From Roseburia inulinivorans DSM 16841 (GTDB lineage Bacteria; Bacillota; Clostridia; Lachnospirales; Lachnospiraceae): DNA of 39,342 nt. The notes beneath the pieces were generated by a model that saw nothing but the letters and a program-made list of their open reading frames with translations, was not told where the DNA came from and ran no database searches. The position numbers were made by a program, and so were the translations under genes. The DNA lies in NCBI RefSeq assembly GCF_000174195.1, contig NZ_ACFY01000143.1, positions 1 to 39,342 on the forward strand, written 5' to 3'. Positions 27,158 through 35,714 of this stretch are shown here, one piece after another (the first letter of the stretch is position 1; each line of letters opens with the position of its first letter).

Positions 27158-27685
27158 TTAGTTTTCCCTGACAGCGTGGTACAAAAATTCAGCTTCATCA
27201 AAAGAAGATGGACTATAATACACATCAATTCCATCACTAGCTTTTTCTAAAATATAATACTCAAAAATAACCGTATCATCTTCATACACCTGTGCCGGGT
27301 ATTCCAGATATACTTTGTTTTCCTCTTCATTTTTTACATTTGTTTCATTTGCCAGAAATCTATAGGTGTCCTCCGATTCATAATCAGAAATATCAATGCC
27401 ATCCTCTGTCGCTTCAATCATTAATCGACCTGTTCCATAATCGGAAGTATAATGATACGTTCCGATCATTGCTGATAATTCTTCAAATCCTGCATCAGAT
27501 TCTGAATTTGTGCCCTTTAAATCATCTCCAAGATCAAAATCAGACGGATACACATATTCATCAACATCCAAACTTTCATGATCAAATATATGATTGTCTG
27601 ATTTGTTGCTGTCTGTGCAGGCTGCAACCAACATCATTATTGCAAACACCAGACCGATTGTGAATGCCATTTTACAATTTTTCAT
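27158..27685 (-). CDS. Putative lipoprotein of unknown function
   Basis: A 175-residue protein with a signal peptide and lipobox (LVAAC, Cys23). The linker after it is rich in Asp and Ser. A folded part (about 70-170) contains MIGTYHYTSDYGTGRLMIEA and VYLEYPAQVYEDDTVIFEYYI (in part), likely a small beta-barrel of the lipocalin-like kind. I recognise no named family. GAGG lies 9-10 nt upstream of ATG 27685. It is probably a stand-alone gene on the AT-rich accessory stretch. Confidence 0.75.
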   Translation of the reverse strand: MKNCKMAFTIGLVFAIMMLVAACTDSNKSDNHIFDHESLDVDEYVYPSDFDLGDDLKGTNSESDAGFEELSAMIGTYHYTSDYGTGRLMIEATEDGIDISDYESEDTYRFLANETNVKNEEENKVYLEYPAQVYEDDTVIFEYYILEKASDGIDVYYSPSSFDEAEFLYHAVREN

Positions 27686-27792
27686 AATACACTACCTCAA
27701 CTTCACGATTATCATATCATGTGCAAAAACGTCACATGATTGACATTCATCGTTCGCCGAATGCATAAATGCATTCTTCTCACTTGCACTCG

Positions 27793-28236
27793 TTATATCC
27801 TAAAATCCTTCGTATCCTTCGACATGATATTCATGGAAATGCTGCACTCTGCCAGATGTTCATAATTGACTTCCAGCTTATAATCGACCTTGATGTCAAT
27901 GTTGTCTTCTGTCTCATTCACTTTCACGTCTGTGGCGTTGATTCCGACCAGCAGATTTCCAAACGGTGTGTTGTAGTATGACATATTTTTCTTGTTTTTC
28001 TCAAACATCATATGCACATTGGTCACACCCTTTTTAGTGACATCCAGAAAATCATCATTTACTTTGATAACGCTTTTCGTCACGCCGTCAAAGCCTTCCT
28101 GCACTTCATCATACAGAATATAGTGCTTTCCATTTTTCTTATAGTAGTTTCCGGTTGTGATAATCTCTACCGGGCCGTTATCCTGATCTTCTGCAAACTG
28201 TAAACCACTGATTTTCACAAGTACATCTTTTGTCAT
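27793..28236 (-). CDS. DUF1934 domain-containing protein
   Basis: A 147-residue cytoplasmic protein beginning MTKDVLVKISGLQ, the usual DUF1934 opening. It is a small lipocalin-like beta-barrel (B. subtilis YwiB belongs here). Function is not established. It has GAGG 8 nt before the start and its own promoter. It is monocistronic on minus between spoIIR and the lipoprotein gene. Confidence 0.85.
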   Translation of the reverse strand: MTKDVLVKISGLQFAEDQDNGPVEIITTGNYYKKNGKHYILYDEVQEGFDGVTKSVIKVNDDFLDVTKKGVTNVHMMFEKNKKNMSYYNTPFGNLLVGINATDVKVNETEDNIDIKVDYKLEVNYEHLAECSISMNIMSKDTKDFRI

Positions 28237-28283
28237 TTATGTAAACCTCTTTTCTGTTTCGCGTCATTGTCTTTTCAAGCCAT

Positions 28284-28312
28284 ATATTAGCGTGTTTCTT
28301 ATAATTTAGCAA
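28284..28312 (-). promoter_or_regulatory. Sigma-A promoter of the DUF1934 gene
   Basis: Minus strand TTGCTA (28312-28307), 17-base spacer, TAATAT (28289-28284), about 48 bases before the start codon at 28236. Confidence 0.65.
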
Positions 28313-28360
28313 GCGTAAGCTTTTTGAAACATTGTTTTCTTATAAGTGTGCTGCTTTATT

Positions 28361-28999
28361 TTAGTTTTCAGCCAGCTTCTCCAGATACGGATTCAACCAC
28401 GAAAAATATTTCATTCTAACCTGATAGTCTCCTTCTGCCAGCACCTTCTCATACTCTTCTGTGGTCAGTACCTCACGCAGCTTTTCTCCTGCTTCCTTAT
28501 CGACCACCTCATACATGCTGTCTGAAAAACACATGTTAGGATACATCACACACCACCAGTTATGTCCGTTTCCTTCTCCGATCACAATGCGGAGTGCCTC
28601 GTAATCTCCCGCCGGAAAGGTGTAGCTTCCATAGTTTTTTACCGGAAACGAAGTGTGTTCCAGCTCCGCTGTCACATCATAGTCATAACCGTTTTCTGCG
28701 ATCGTCTCTGCTGCGGCATCCTCAATTTCACCGAGACTCTGGCGCACAACCAGCTCACATTCTTCCAGATTTTCCACATCTGCCAGTTTTTCCTGCATAT
28801 AACTTCCCACCGCATCACGCACTGCAAGTTTTAAGTTCTGGTCTGCCTCGCTGTCGCTGTTCGCCAGCACATGAAACCGCAGCACTTTGTCCGAAATCGT
28901 CTGCTGCAGTCTCGCCTGTCTTGTATACAAAATACCGCATCCCAATGCAGCGCACATCAGACTTCCAACTCCTATGTATCCGATCCATTTTCTTGCCAT
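28361..28999 (-). CDS. spoIIR: Stage II sporulation protein R
   Basis: SpoIIR is made in the forespore, secreted into the intermembrane space, and triggers the SpoIIGA protease to activate sigma-E in the mother cell. The 212-residue protein has a signal/membrane segment (about 7-25). The family signature LRFHVLANSDSEADQNLKLAVRDAV follows (41-65, quoted with its central part SDSEADQNLK). Then come NGYDYDVTAELEHTSFPVKNYG and GHNWWCVMYPNMCF (written in part). Length and order fit. AAAGGAG lies 8-9 nt upstream of ATG 28999. No sigma-F site was clear in the repeat-filled upstream region. Confidence 0.95.
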   Translation of the reverse strand: MARKWIGYIGVGSLMCAALGCGILYTRQARLQQTISDKVLRFHVLANSDSEADQNLKLAVRDAVGSYMQEKLADVENLEECELVVRQSLGEIEDAAAETIAENGYDYDVTAELEHTSFPVKNYGSYTFPAGDYEALRIVIGEGNGHNWWCVMYPNMCFSDSMYEVVDKEAGEKLREVLTTEEYEKVLAEGDYQVRMKYFSWLNPYLEKLAEN

Positions 29000-29034
29000 A
29001 ATTCAAATCTCCTTTTCACTTGCAAAAATATAGG

Positions 29035-29101
29035 CGTTTGCAAAACTCATCCTACTCTTCTTTCAATTGTTCAATTTAGATTTTCATGAGTTTCGCAATT
29101 G
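29035..29101. repeat. Repeat element copy B: exact internal-deletion form of copy A
   Basis: 67 bp. Its left 40 bases follow copy A 18695-18734 and its right end follows 18884-18910, joined at TTCAA, a 5-mer present at both junctions in copy A (18730-18734 and 18879-18883). Removing 149 bp from 216 gives exactly 67. The left terminal repeat has drifted (13/16), the right end is identical (ATGAGTTTCGCAATTG). It lies in the spoIIR upstream region. Confidence 0.8.
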
Positions 29102-29150
29102 TCTATGCTAAAATAGATAAGTGCGAAACTCGCTCATAGAATATGTTATA

Positions 29151-29236
29151 TTGCGAAAAATAAACAGAAATATCGTACCGCTGCAAGTGACACATAGCGG
29201 GAGCGTGTCTTGAATATTTTTGTTCATTTTTCGCAA
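29151..29236. repeat. Repeat element copy C: 86-bp hairpin sharing the core of copy A
   Basis: TTGCGAAAAATAAACAGAAA plus TAT (29151-29173) pairs with 29214-29236, with two mismatches. Its core GACACATAGCGGGAGCGTGT (29189-29208) matches copy A's reverse strand (18774-18755) at all but one base. Between B and C (29102-29150) another GCGAAACTC end-like motif occurs. The remaining bases to 29311 show nothing recognisable, so the whole 312-base gap 29000-29311 is mostly repeat DNA. Confidence 0.7.
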
Positions 29237-29311
29237 TCTTCATAACCTAAATTCGAGTTTGGCTCATCGACCTTCTATCCCTACATTGAATAATTCCCGA
29301 AAACTTTGCAT

Positions 29312-31546
29312 TTATTCCGATTTCCAGTTTATTTCTACCAGATATTGGATTTTGATGTCTTTCTCATAAGCGGCAGGAGTGTTTTGATACTTAAAATACC
29401 ATGTGCGGTTATCGGCGCCGAGATTCCGGTAGCTGTTTGTGATATCGATTTCTTTCTCAAGTGCATGTGTGGCGGCCGCATTCAGATAGTCCTCCATCCG
29501 GGTGTTGAGAAGCTGCTCTTTTTCCCTTGTCATTTTTTCATAAGAAGTGTTAGTTATGTTTGTTTCTGTATTCTCTGCTTCTGCGTTTGCCGGATTTTCA
29601 CTTGCAGAAACTGTGCCGCTTAAGATTTCGCCTTCTCCTGTCACAGTCACTGCGACAATCTGCTCTGTCAGACCTCCGACACCGATTTTTTCTGTTTCTT
29701 TGACTCGACAGGAAGCTGCATCCACTTTCACATAAAGTTCCGGTGCAAGTTGTAAGGTGTAATCATCCGCAAAGTTCTGCGTGAAGAATGCTGCACGCGC
29801 GGTATCCGTATCGACAAGCCCCGCCGCCCTTCCACGTTTCCAGACTTCATAGGCTGTAATCTGCGGTTTCTCGGTATCATCCTCCACTGCCCCGGACTGC
29901 TCCCCCTCTATATCGACAAAAGGAATATAAAGTGTCTCCAAGTGATTAACCCGCTCCTCATAGAGCATGCCAAGCGTCGGATACGCTTTCTGGTCAATGC
30001 CCGATGTGTTTTCCAGCAGTTCTTCCAGATAATTTCCAAGCAGCACATCAAGTTCTCCCTCTGTCTGCGCCAGACGGTCACAGCTTTCCGTCGTCATCAC
30101 ATAAGCGTTCCACGGAACCTCTTTTTCCTGCTCCAGCATGGATAGCATATCTTCCACTTCCGCCTCTTTTTCCAGAAAAGACCTCTCAATGAGCACCACT
30201 TTCAAATGGTTGTAATCCACCTCTTTGTTTCCTGCATACTCATGATTCAGCCACACATTTTGGAAATCGTCCTGATCTCTGATATTCAAAAGAACCGGGA
30301 ATGCCTTATCCTCAAGTTCTGCGACATTACACCCCTGCAAAAAAAGACACCCAAATAAGAAGCATACCAACACCACCACACGCACTTTTTTCTTATGATT
30401 TTTTCTCTCATCCTTATTTTCTTTGCTGCTACGCTCCTCCATTCCTCGATTCGGCTTTCTTCCGGTCAGACACAGCAGTACCGGCACGCCAACGACAAAA
30501 GGTGTTCCAATCTTCCACAGCAGGAATGTCACGCAGTCCAAAAACTGCTGATTTCTGTAAAACAGCACTGTCACGCCATACACCAGAAGAAGCAGAATGA
30601 GATACGGCAGCATTCTTTTTTTCCCTTCCAGATAACCGCCGCAGTCACGGATCACTTTTTCAGCCAGATTTCCACTGTAAAAAACCATGCTGTTTAGCAT
30701 CGCATACAGCGTAAAAAACCAGATGCTGAACATAAAAGCATCCGTCCTCTTCAAAAATCCGCCCGTCACCTGCACGCGGCTCATCATCGTGACCGCCGGA
30801 AATTTCATCTGAGCCAGTGCCTCGACGCCAAACAGCCCGATCAGGATCAGATACAGTGCTGCAAATACGCCACCGGAAAACCAGACCGCTTTTTCTGCTG
30901 CACCAACGCATTTCTTACGATCCGCAACATATTCTTTCAGGAACAGTACGATCGACACCATGGAATAACAGAAAAGCACATAATAGCTGCCGCTTAACAC
31001 TTCTTTTCCATCCGCCACAAAAACCGGGCTCCAGTAGGCTGGCTTCACCTCCCTGCACGCCGCAAATAACATCAGAAACAGCGGTATCATCAGAAACCAG
31101 AACAGCATCTCGTACACTCTCGCCCTGCCCTCGATCCCGCCCGCCATTCCATAAAACGCGAGCAGCAATATCAACAACAGCACCAGATAAAAGCTGATGT
31201 TTTCCACAAGCCCATTCAACATCAGCGTGGAAAACAGATACGCCGTGTACGAAGCCATAAGGATAAAATACAGAAAATATCCGCCCCAGAGCACATAACC
31301 GCATACTTTTCCACACTTCTGCTTCAAAAAGTCGGGATAATTTGTTTTCATTCCTTTCAACAGATATCTCAATAATTTCAAGTACAAAAACGTGGACAAA
31401 ATCCCCGCCAGAATGCAAAAAATCCCGTCGCGCCCTGCCGTATCTGCAAGCATTGTCGGCAGCAGCAGCGTTCCCATTCCAAGAAAGTCATACGTCAGAA
31501 GTCGGAACACCTGTCTGCCTGAAATTTGATTGTTTTCTGAGAACAT
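29312..31546 (-). CDS. Spore germination GerB-GerC fusion protein
   Basis: A 744-residue protein joining two germinant-receptor subunits that are normally separate. Residues about 8-365 are the GerAB/APC-type permease with roughly ten membrane spans (SENNQISGRQVFRLL start, about the full length of a GerAB). After a basic linker, KKKVRVVVLVCFLFGCLFLQGC (in part) is a complete lipoprotein signal with lipobox LQGC (Cys about 406). A Ger(x)C domain follows to the end (DKAFPVLLNIRDQDDF ... TWYFKYQNT). There is no stop between them. An internal ATG at 30442 with GAGG close by could yield a separate 376-residue GerC. Start 31546 has AGGGGGA upstream; 31570 is the longer alternative. Follows gerA. 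Confidence 0.88.
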   Translation of the reverse strand: MFSENNQISGRQVFRLLTYDFLGMGTLLLPTMLADTAGRDGIFCILAGILSTFLYLKLLRYLLKGMKTNYPDFLKQKCGKVCGYVLWGGYFLYFILMASYTAYLFSTLMLNGLVENISFYLVLLLILLLAFYGMAGGIEGRARVYEMLFWFLMIPLFLMLFAACREVKPAYWSPVFVADGKEVLSGSYYVLFCYSMVSIVLFLKEYVADRKKCVGAAEKAVWFSGGVFAALYLILIGLFGVEALAQMKFPAVTMMSRVQVTGGFLKRTDAFMFSIWFFTLYAMLNSMVFYSGNLAEKVIRDCGGYLEGKKRMLPYLILLLLVYGVTVLFYRNQQFLDCVTFLLWKIGTPFVVGVPVLLCLTGRKPNRGMEERSSKENKDERKNHKKKVRVVVLVCFLFGCLFLQGCNVAELEDKAFPVLLNIRDQDDFQNVWLNHEYAGNKEVDYNHLKVVLIERSFLEKEAEVEDMLSMLEQEKEVPWNAYVMTTESCDRLAQTEGELDVLLGNYLEELLENTSGIDQKAYPTLGMLYEERVNHLETLYIPFVDIEGEQSGAVEDDTEKPQITAYEVWKRGRAAGLVDTDTARAAFFTQNFADDYTLQLAPELYVKVDAASCRVKETEKIGVGGLTEQIVAVTVTGEGEILSGTVSASENPANAEAENTETNITNTSYEKMTREKEQLLNTRMEDYLNAAATHALEKEIDITNSYRNLGADNRTWYFKYQNTPAAYEKDIKIQYLVEINWKSE

Positions 31547-31625
31547 ACTTCCCCCTATCTCTTCTAACATCTGCGCATTTTTTCATCAGATTTCCATTTA
31601 TCTTAAGATAAAAACTTTTCTCAAC

Positions 31626-33119
31626 CTATCTCTTCTTTGAAAACGTCAGCTTTGTCCGCTCTTTCGGATTTGCATAAATCGGACGTTTGCGCAGTTTCCG
31701 GAAAGGCTGCCGCCAGATAAAATCCCGCTCATCCTCATAATTGTTCAAATCTGCTCCCACAAACGGCATGAGATACGGGATGCCAAAGCTTGTCAGATGC
31801 GACAGATGGGTGAGCACCGCAAGCAGCCCAAGCAGCATGCCAAAGTAGCCAAGCCACGCACAGATTCCAATAAAAAAGAATTTTAAAATGCGGAACGCCG
31901 TGGCAAATTCTTCATTCGGGATCGCAAAGGAACAGAGTGCGGTAAAGGAGATCACAATCACCACGATCGGACTGACCAGATTCGCCTCTACCGCTGCCTG
32001 TCCAATGATCAGTCCTCCCACGATTCCGATGGTATTTCCCATTGCACCGGGAAGCCGCACGCCCGCCTCCCGCAAAAGTTCAAACGACAATTCCATGATG
32101 AGTACTTCCACGACTGCCGGAAATGGGACACCCTGCCTCGCCTCAGCAAACGACAAAAGTAGTGTAGTTGGAAGTATCTGTGTATGAAAATTAGTCACTG
32201 CAAGATAAAATCCCGGCAGCGTCATTGCAAAAAAGGATGCGAGATACCGCAGGATCCGCCCGAACGTCGCAATCTCAAAACGGCTGTAATAATCGTCACT
32301 GGTGCGGATAAATGAATTGTAGTCCGTCGGCAGTATCAGTCCGATCGGCGAATTATCGCACATCACGATCACTCTGCCCTCTAATACCGCCATGGCCGCC
32401 CGGTCAGGACGCTGCGTTGTCTGAAACTGTGGAAATGGCGAATACCATTTTTTCTCTGCCAGCTGTTCTAACATTCCGCTGTCTAATATCCCATCGATTG
32501 TGAAATCCTGCAGCCTCTTTTCAATTTCTTTTACAAGTCCCGGGTTTGCAAGGTCTTCCACATACACAAGGTAGACGTTCGTGTTCGATCTAATCCCGGC
32601 CTTCAGTCCCCTCACTTTCACACGGGGCGAGCGGATCCTTTTCCGGATCAGCGCCGCATTCTGCTTCACAGAATCGCAGAAACCTTCGTTGGAGCCACGG
32701 ATTACTTTTTCCGAATCCACCTCTGTGATCCCCATATTCGGATAACCATCATCCGGTATTTTCACTGCCCGGTCAAAACCGTCCACAAAAAGAATCGCCT
32801 CCCCGGTGAGCAGACCGCTCACAGCCTCCTCAATGGTCGGAAAATATGTTGCATCCGAAATTCCAAGCGCATTTTCCTGCAGTGTACAAAGGATCTCATC
32901 CCTTGTCAGTCCATTTAAGTATTTTAAAGTCTCTCCGAGTGCGGACGTTCCCATGTCCACGGACACTTCAATAAAGGTCAGATAACAGGCGGTATCCTGA
33001 TTCCTGCCAAGCTTCATCTGCTTCTTTTTAATGTCCGCACAGTCATGAAAATAAAATTCCATTTCCTCTATATTTTGCGTTAAATCCGTCGATACCGGAC
33101 ATTTCTGATTTTCCGACAT
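31626..33119 (-). CDS. gerA: Spore germination protein, GerA (A-subunit) family
   Basis: The A subunit of a Ger receptor, which sits in the spore inner membrane, binds germinant with the B subunit and forms the ion channel. The 497-residue protein has the soluble N-terminal domains (about 25-280; CTLQENALGISDATYFPT, KGLKAGIRSNTNVYLVYV written in part, DNSPIGLILPTDYNSFIRTSDDYY in part). The membrane part has about five spans, with EVLIMELSFELLREAGVRLP (in part) and IVGGLIIGQAAVEANLVSPI signatures. AAAGGAAAC precedes ATG 33119. The GerB-C gene follows after 79 bases, giving an operon. Confidence 0.93.
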   Translation of the reverse strand: MSENQKCPVSTDLTQNIEEMEFYFHDCADIKKKQMKLGRNQDTACYLTFIEVSVDMGTSALGETLKYLNGLTRDEILCTLQENALGISDATYFPTIEEAVSGLLTGEAILFVDGFDRAVKIPDDGYPNMGITEVDSEKVIRGSNEGFCDSVKQNAALIRKRIRSPRVKVRGLKAGIRSNTNVYLVYVEDLANPGLVKEIEKRLQDFTIDGILDSGMLEQLAEKKWYSPFPQFQTTQRPDRAAMAVLEGRVIVMCDNSPIGLILPTDYNSFIRTSDDYYSRFEIATFGRILRYLASFFAMTLPGFYLAVTNFHTQILPTTLLLSFAEARQGVPFPAVVEVLIMELSFELLREAGVRLPGAMGNTIGIVGGLIIGQAAVEANLVSPIVVIVISFTALCSFAIPNEEFATAFRILKFFFIGICAWLGYFGMLLGLLAVLTHLSHLTSFGIPYLMPFVGADLNNYEDERDFIWRQPFRKLRKRPIYANPKERTKLTFSKKR

Positions 33120-33157
33120 TTCCAGCTTGTTTCCTTTCTATTAATTCCCCCTAATAC

Positions 33158-33190
33158 GAAAGAGGATAAGCAAAATGCTTATCCTCTTTC
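33158..33190 (-). terminator. Terminator of the ispE-GntR operon
   Basis: GAAAGAGGATAAGC (33158-33171) pairs perfectly with GCTTATCCTCTTTC (33177-33190), loop 5 nt, moderate T content after it on minus (TTTCGTATT). It separates the GntR gene from gerA, 39 bases upstream of the gerA start. Confidence 0.8.
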
Positions 33191-33248
33191 TAGTCTGTAC
33201 GGTTTTCCATTTTTTATGCAGTTTTCCTGTCCTCCGGGCAGTTACTTC

Positions 33249-33935
33249 TTATTCCTGCTCCTGGATCATAGCCTTAACTGCGACTGCCTGATTCTTCACA
33301 TGCTGGTGCATTGTCTCTGTCACCTGCATTTTATTTTTGCGGACTAATCCCTCCACGATGTCTTTGTGCTCCTTCATGAGCGTCGGGTAATTATTCTCAT
33401 CTTTCAGATATTCCACACGATAGCGGTACATCTGCTCCCGGAGGTTATTTAACATATTCACAAGCTTCGGGTTACCGGTTGACTGGTAAATAATATCGTG
33501 AAACTTTACATCCGCCTCTGCGATTTTTTTCACATTATCTGTCTTAGTGGATTCCTCAAACTCATGCATGGTCGCAACCAGCTCTTCTAACTGTTCCTCA
33601 GAAATCTGCTCACATGCAATTTTTGCCGCAAGCTCGTCTAACGCTTCACGGATCTGAAGGACATCCTCCATATCTTTCTCCGTCATTTTGGCAACTTCCG
33701 CGCCTTTTCTTGGAATCGTAACGGCAAGTCCCTCCTGCTCAAGCATACGGATCGCCTCACGGATCGGTGTACGGCTGACACCAAGTTTTGCCGCAAGCTG
33801 CAGCTCCATCAGCCGCTCGCCCGGTTTTAATTCCCCTTTTAAAATAGCCTCTCTTAACGTGTTAAACACAACATCTCTCAGCGGAAGATACGCATCCATA
33901 TTCAATGTTAAATCTTCTGTCATCTTTGATACCAT
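33249..33935 (-). CDS. GntR-family (FadR/FCD-type) transcriptional regulator
   Basis: A 228-residue repressor-type protein. The N-terminal winged helix (about 15-80) shows LREAILKGELKPGERLMELQ and LGVSRTPIREAIRMLEQEGL. The all-helical FCD ligand domain (about 88-220) has metal-binding-type residues in DVKFHDIIYQSTGN and the histidines of the KEHKDIVEGL and MHQHVKNQ helices. FCD regulators sense small carboxylates or sugar acids; the ligand is not visible here. It begins 6 bases after ispE, with AAAGG just before ATG 33935; ATG 33923 is an alternative start with better spacing. Its location in the ispE operon is known from other Clostridia, but the target is not clear. Confidence 0.9.
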   Translation of the reverse strand: MVSKMTEDLTLNMDAYLPLRDVVFNTLREAILKGELKPGERLMELQLAAKLGVSRTPIREAIRMLEQEGLAVTIPRKGAEVAKMTEKDMEDVLQIREALDELAAKIACEQISEEQLEELVATMHEFEESTKTDNVKKIAEADVKFHDIIYQSTGNPKLVNMLNNLREQMYRYRVEYLKDENNYPTLMKEHKDIVEGLVRKNKMQVTETMHQHVKNQAVAVKAMIQEQE

Positions 33936-33941
33936 GCCTTT

Positions 33942-34817
33942 CTACTTACGCGCGTTATTATAAATACTCGTTAAATATACCTGTTTTGCAAGACCGGAGG
34001 CTTTCATCGCCTCGTATGCCTCTACTGCCGTCGCTTCCTTGTCAAAAAGACCGAAAACCGTCGGACCACTGCCACTCATCATAGCATTCACAGCGCCATG
34101 CTCCATCATGTGATCTTTGATGTCTGCGATCACAGGATAAGCCGGGATTGTCACTGTCTCTAAGACATTTCCCATATCTGCTGCAATTTTATATAAATCT
34201 TTCTCTCTGATATCTGCCACAAGCCGGTCAATATCCGGGTGTACCATATCAGAGCCTAACTTCAGATTGTCATAGACGAACTTAGTAGAAACACTGATCT
34301 GCGGTTTTGCGATCAAAACAGGACATTTCACCATCGGCGGAAGCTTCGAAAGCTTCTCTCCTATGCCCTCTGCCAAAGCCGTTCCACGCATAATGCAGTA
34401 CGGAACGTCTGCACCGATCTTCACACCGCGCTCCATCAGTTCTTCCCTTGTCAGTCCCAGATCAAAAATCTGGTTCATACCATATAACACTGCCGCTGCG
34501 TCCGTGCTTCCCCCTGCCATCCCGGCAGCTACCGGAATGTACTTGTGCAGCCATACATGCACGCCATCTTTTATCGCAAACTCATCCTGCAAAAGCTTTG
34601 CCGCTTTATAGACAAGATTGTTCTCATTCGTCGGCAAAAAAGAAAGATTCGTTTCCATCGTGATCTCACCGGAAGTATTCTTCGAGATCTCCAGCCTGTC
34701 AAACAAATGAATGGTCTGCATCACCATGCGGACCTCATGATAACCATCCTCTCTTTTTCGTACCACATCCAGCCCAAGATTGATCTTAGCCAGCGCCTTT
34801 ACTGAAATATCCTTCAT
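33942..34817 (-). CDS. ispE: 4-diphosphocytidyl-2-C-methyl-D-erythritol kinase
   Basis: IspE phosphorylates CDP-methylerythritol in the MEP pathway to isoprenoids. The 291-residue GHMP kinase has AKINLGLDVVRKREDGYHEV near the start (residues 9-28), the ATP loop PVAAGMAGGSTDAAAVL (about 91-107), and the C-terminal VNAMMSGSGPTVFGLF. Normal length. It is the first gene of the ispE-GntR operon, driven by a sigma-A promoter at 34912-34940. Confidence 0.95.
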   Translation of the reverse strand: MKDISVKALAKINLGLDVVRKREDGYHEVRMVMQTIHLFDRLEISKNTSGEITMETNLSFLPTNENNLVYKAAKLLQDEFAIKDGVHVWLHKYIPVAAGMAGGSTDAAAVLYGMNQIFDLGLTREELMERGVKIGADVPYCIMRGTALAEGIGEKLSKLPPMVKCPVLIAKPQISVSTKFVYDNLKLGSDMVHPDIDRLVADIREKDLYKIAADMGNVLETVTIPAYPVIADIKDHMMEHGAVNAMMSGSGPTVFGLFDKEATAVEAYEAMKASGLAKQVYLTSIYNNARK

Positions 34818-34911
34818 CGGTTAGTTTCTCCTTACCAAAATCGTCGCTAACACGCATTGATTGTACCTAAAATAAAACTTGTTTTTTTTGTGTTTTTTGT
34901 ATACAATTAGT

Positions 34912-34940
34912 ATCTTATCATTTTATGTCCAAAAGGTCAA
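34912..34940 (-). promoter_or_regulatory. Sigma-A promoter of ispE
   Basis: Minus strand TTGACC (34940-34935), 17-base spacer, TAAGAT (34917-34912). Divergent from and nearly touching the sigma-28 site at 34948-34975. Confidence 0.75.
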
Positions 34941-34947
34941 TCGGCAC

Positions 34948-34975
34948 TAAACTTTTTTCTTTGCCGGTCCGATAT
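34948..34975 (+). promoter_or_regulatory. Sigma-28 (SigD/FliA-type) promoter
   Basis: TAAA (34948-34951), 16 bases, then TCCGATAT (34968-34975). This is very near the Bacillus sigma-D consensus TAAA-N(about 15)-GCCGATAT. The gene it drives starts at 35081, leaving a leader of about 100 nt. It ties that gene to the flagellar/chemotaxis regulon. Confidence 0.75.
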
Positions 34976-35080
34976 AATTAACAGAACCATGGAAGGTTAA
35001 TAACTATTCATTCAGGTGGCTGAACATTTTGTTTTCTGTAAAAACAAATGCATCCAGCTTCGCCAGACAAGGAGGATCAT

Positions 35081-35710
35081 ATGGCAATCAATTCCATTAA
35101 CACTGTGACTGCTGCCGCAGCAGCATCTACACAGACAACAACAAAATCAGCAGAAAAGACATCCGAGACAACGAAAAAGGCAGCTTCTTCCAAGACAGCT
35201 TCCGGTGTCATTTATGAGAAGAGTTCTGACTCCAGGACAGACAAGGCTTCCAATAAAACAACAAACAAGACCGACAACGCAGCGATCGTTGCAAAGTTAA
35301 AAGCTGACGCAGAGCAGCGCACTGCACAGCTCCGCAGCATCGTTGAGCAGATGATGACCAAGCAGGGTGTTGCGATCGGCACCGCAGATGATATGTGGAA
35401 ATTCCTTGCAAAAGGTGATTTTACCGTATCAGCCGATGTGAAAGCACAGGCACAGGCAGATATCGCAGACGACGGTTACTGGGGTGTAGAGCAGACTTCC
35501 GACCGTATTCTTGATTTTGCAAAAGCTTTATCCGGTGATGATCCTGACAAGGCAGACGCTATGTTAGAAGCTTTCAAGAAAGGTTTCGAACAGGCAACCA
35601 AAGCATGGGGAGATAAACTTCCGGATATTTCCCAGAGAACCTACGACGCAGTTGTCGAGAAATTCAACAAATGGAAAAACGGAACAGAGGATGCTTCCAC
35701 TGAGGCATAA
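35081..35710 (+). CDS. Unknown protein under a flagellar-type promoter
   Basis: A 209-residue protein starting MAINSINTVTAAAAAS, with GGAGG 5 nt upstream. The first 80 residues are Ser/Thr/Ala/Lys-rich and disordered. A helical, conserved-looking C-terminal part (about 125-200) includes DIADDGYWGVEQTSDRILDF, GDDPDKADAMLEAFKKGFEQ and LPDISQRTYDAVVEKFNKW. I recall similar tails in uncharacterised proteins of other flagellated bacteria but cannot name a family. There is no signal peptide or membrane span. A disordered N-terminus with a sigma-28 promoter would suit a protein exported through the flagellar apparatus or a motility cofactor. This is inference. Confidence 0.85.
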   Translation: MAINSINTVTAAAAASTQTTTKSAEKTSETTKKAASSKTASGVIYEKSSDSRTDKASNKTTNKTDNAAIVAKLKADAEQRTAQLRSIVEQMMTKQGVAIGTADDMWKFLAKGDFTVSADVKAQAQADIADDGYWGVEQTSDRILDFAKALSGDDPDKADAMLEAFKKGFEQATKAWGDKLPDISQRTYDAVVEKFNKWKNGTEDASTEA

Positions 35711-35714
35711 TTCA

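Noticed and set aside
33150..33245. Sigma-G-like GCATA-17-CAGACTA upstream of gerA
   Set aside because: Matches are only partial, and the transcript would have to pass the 14-bp terminator hairpin before reaching gerA.
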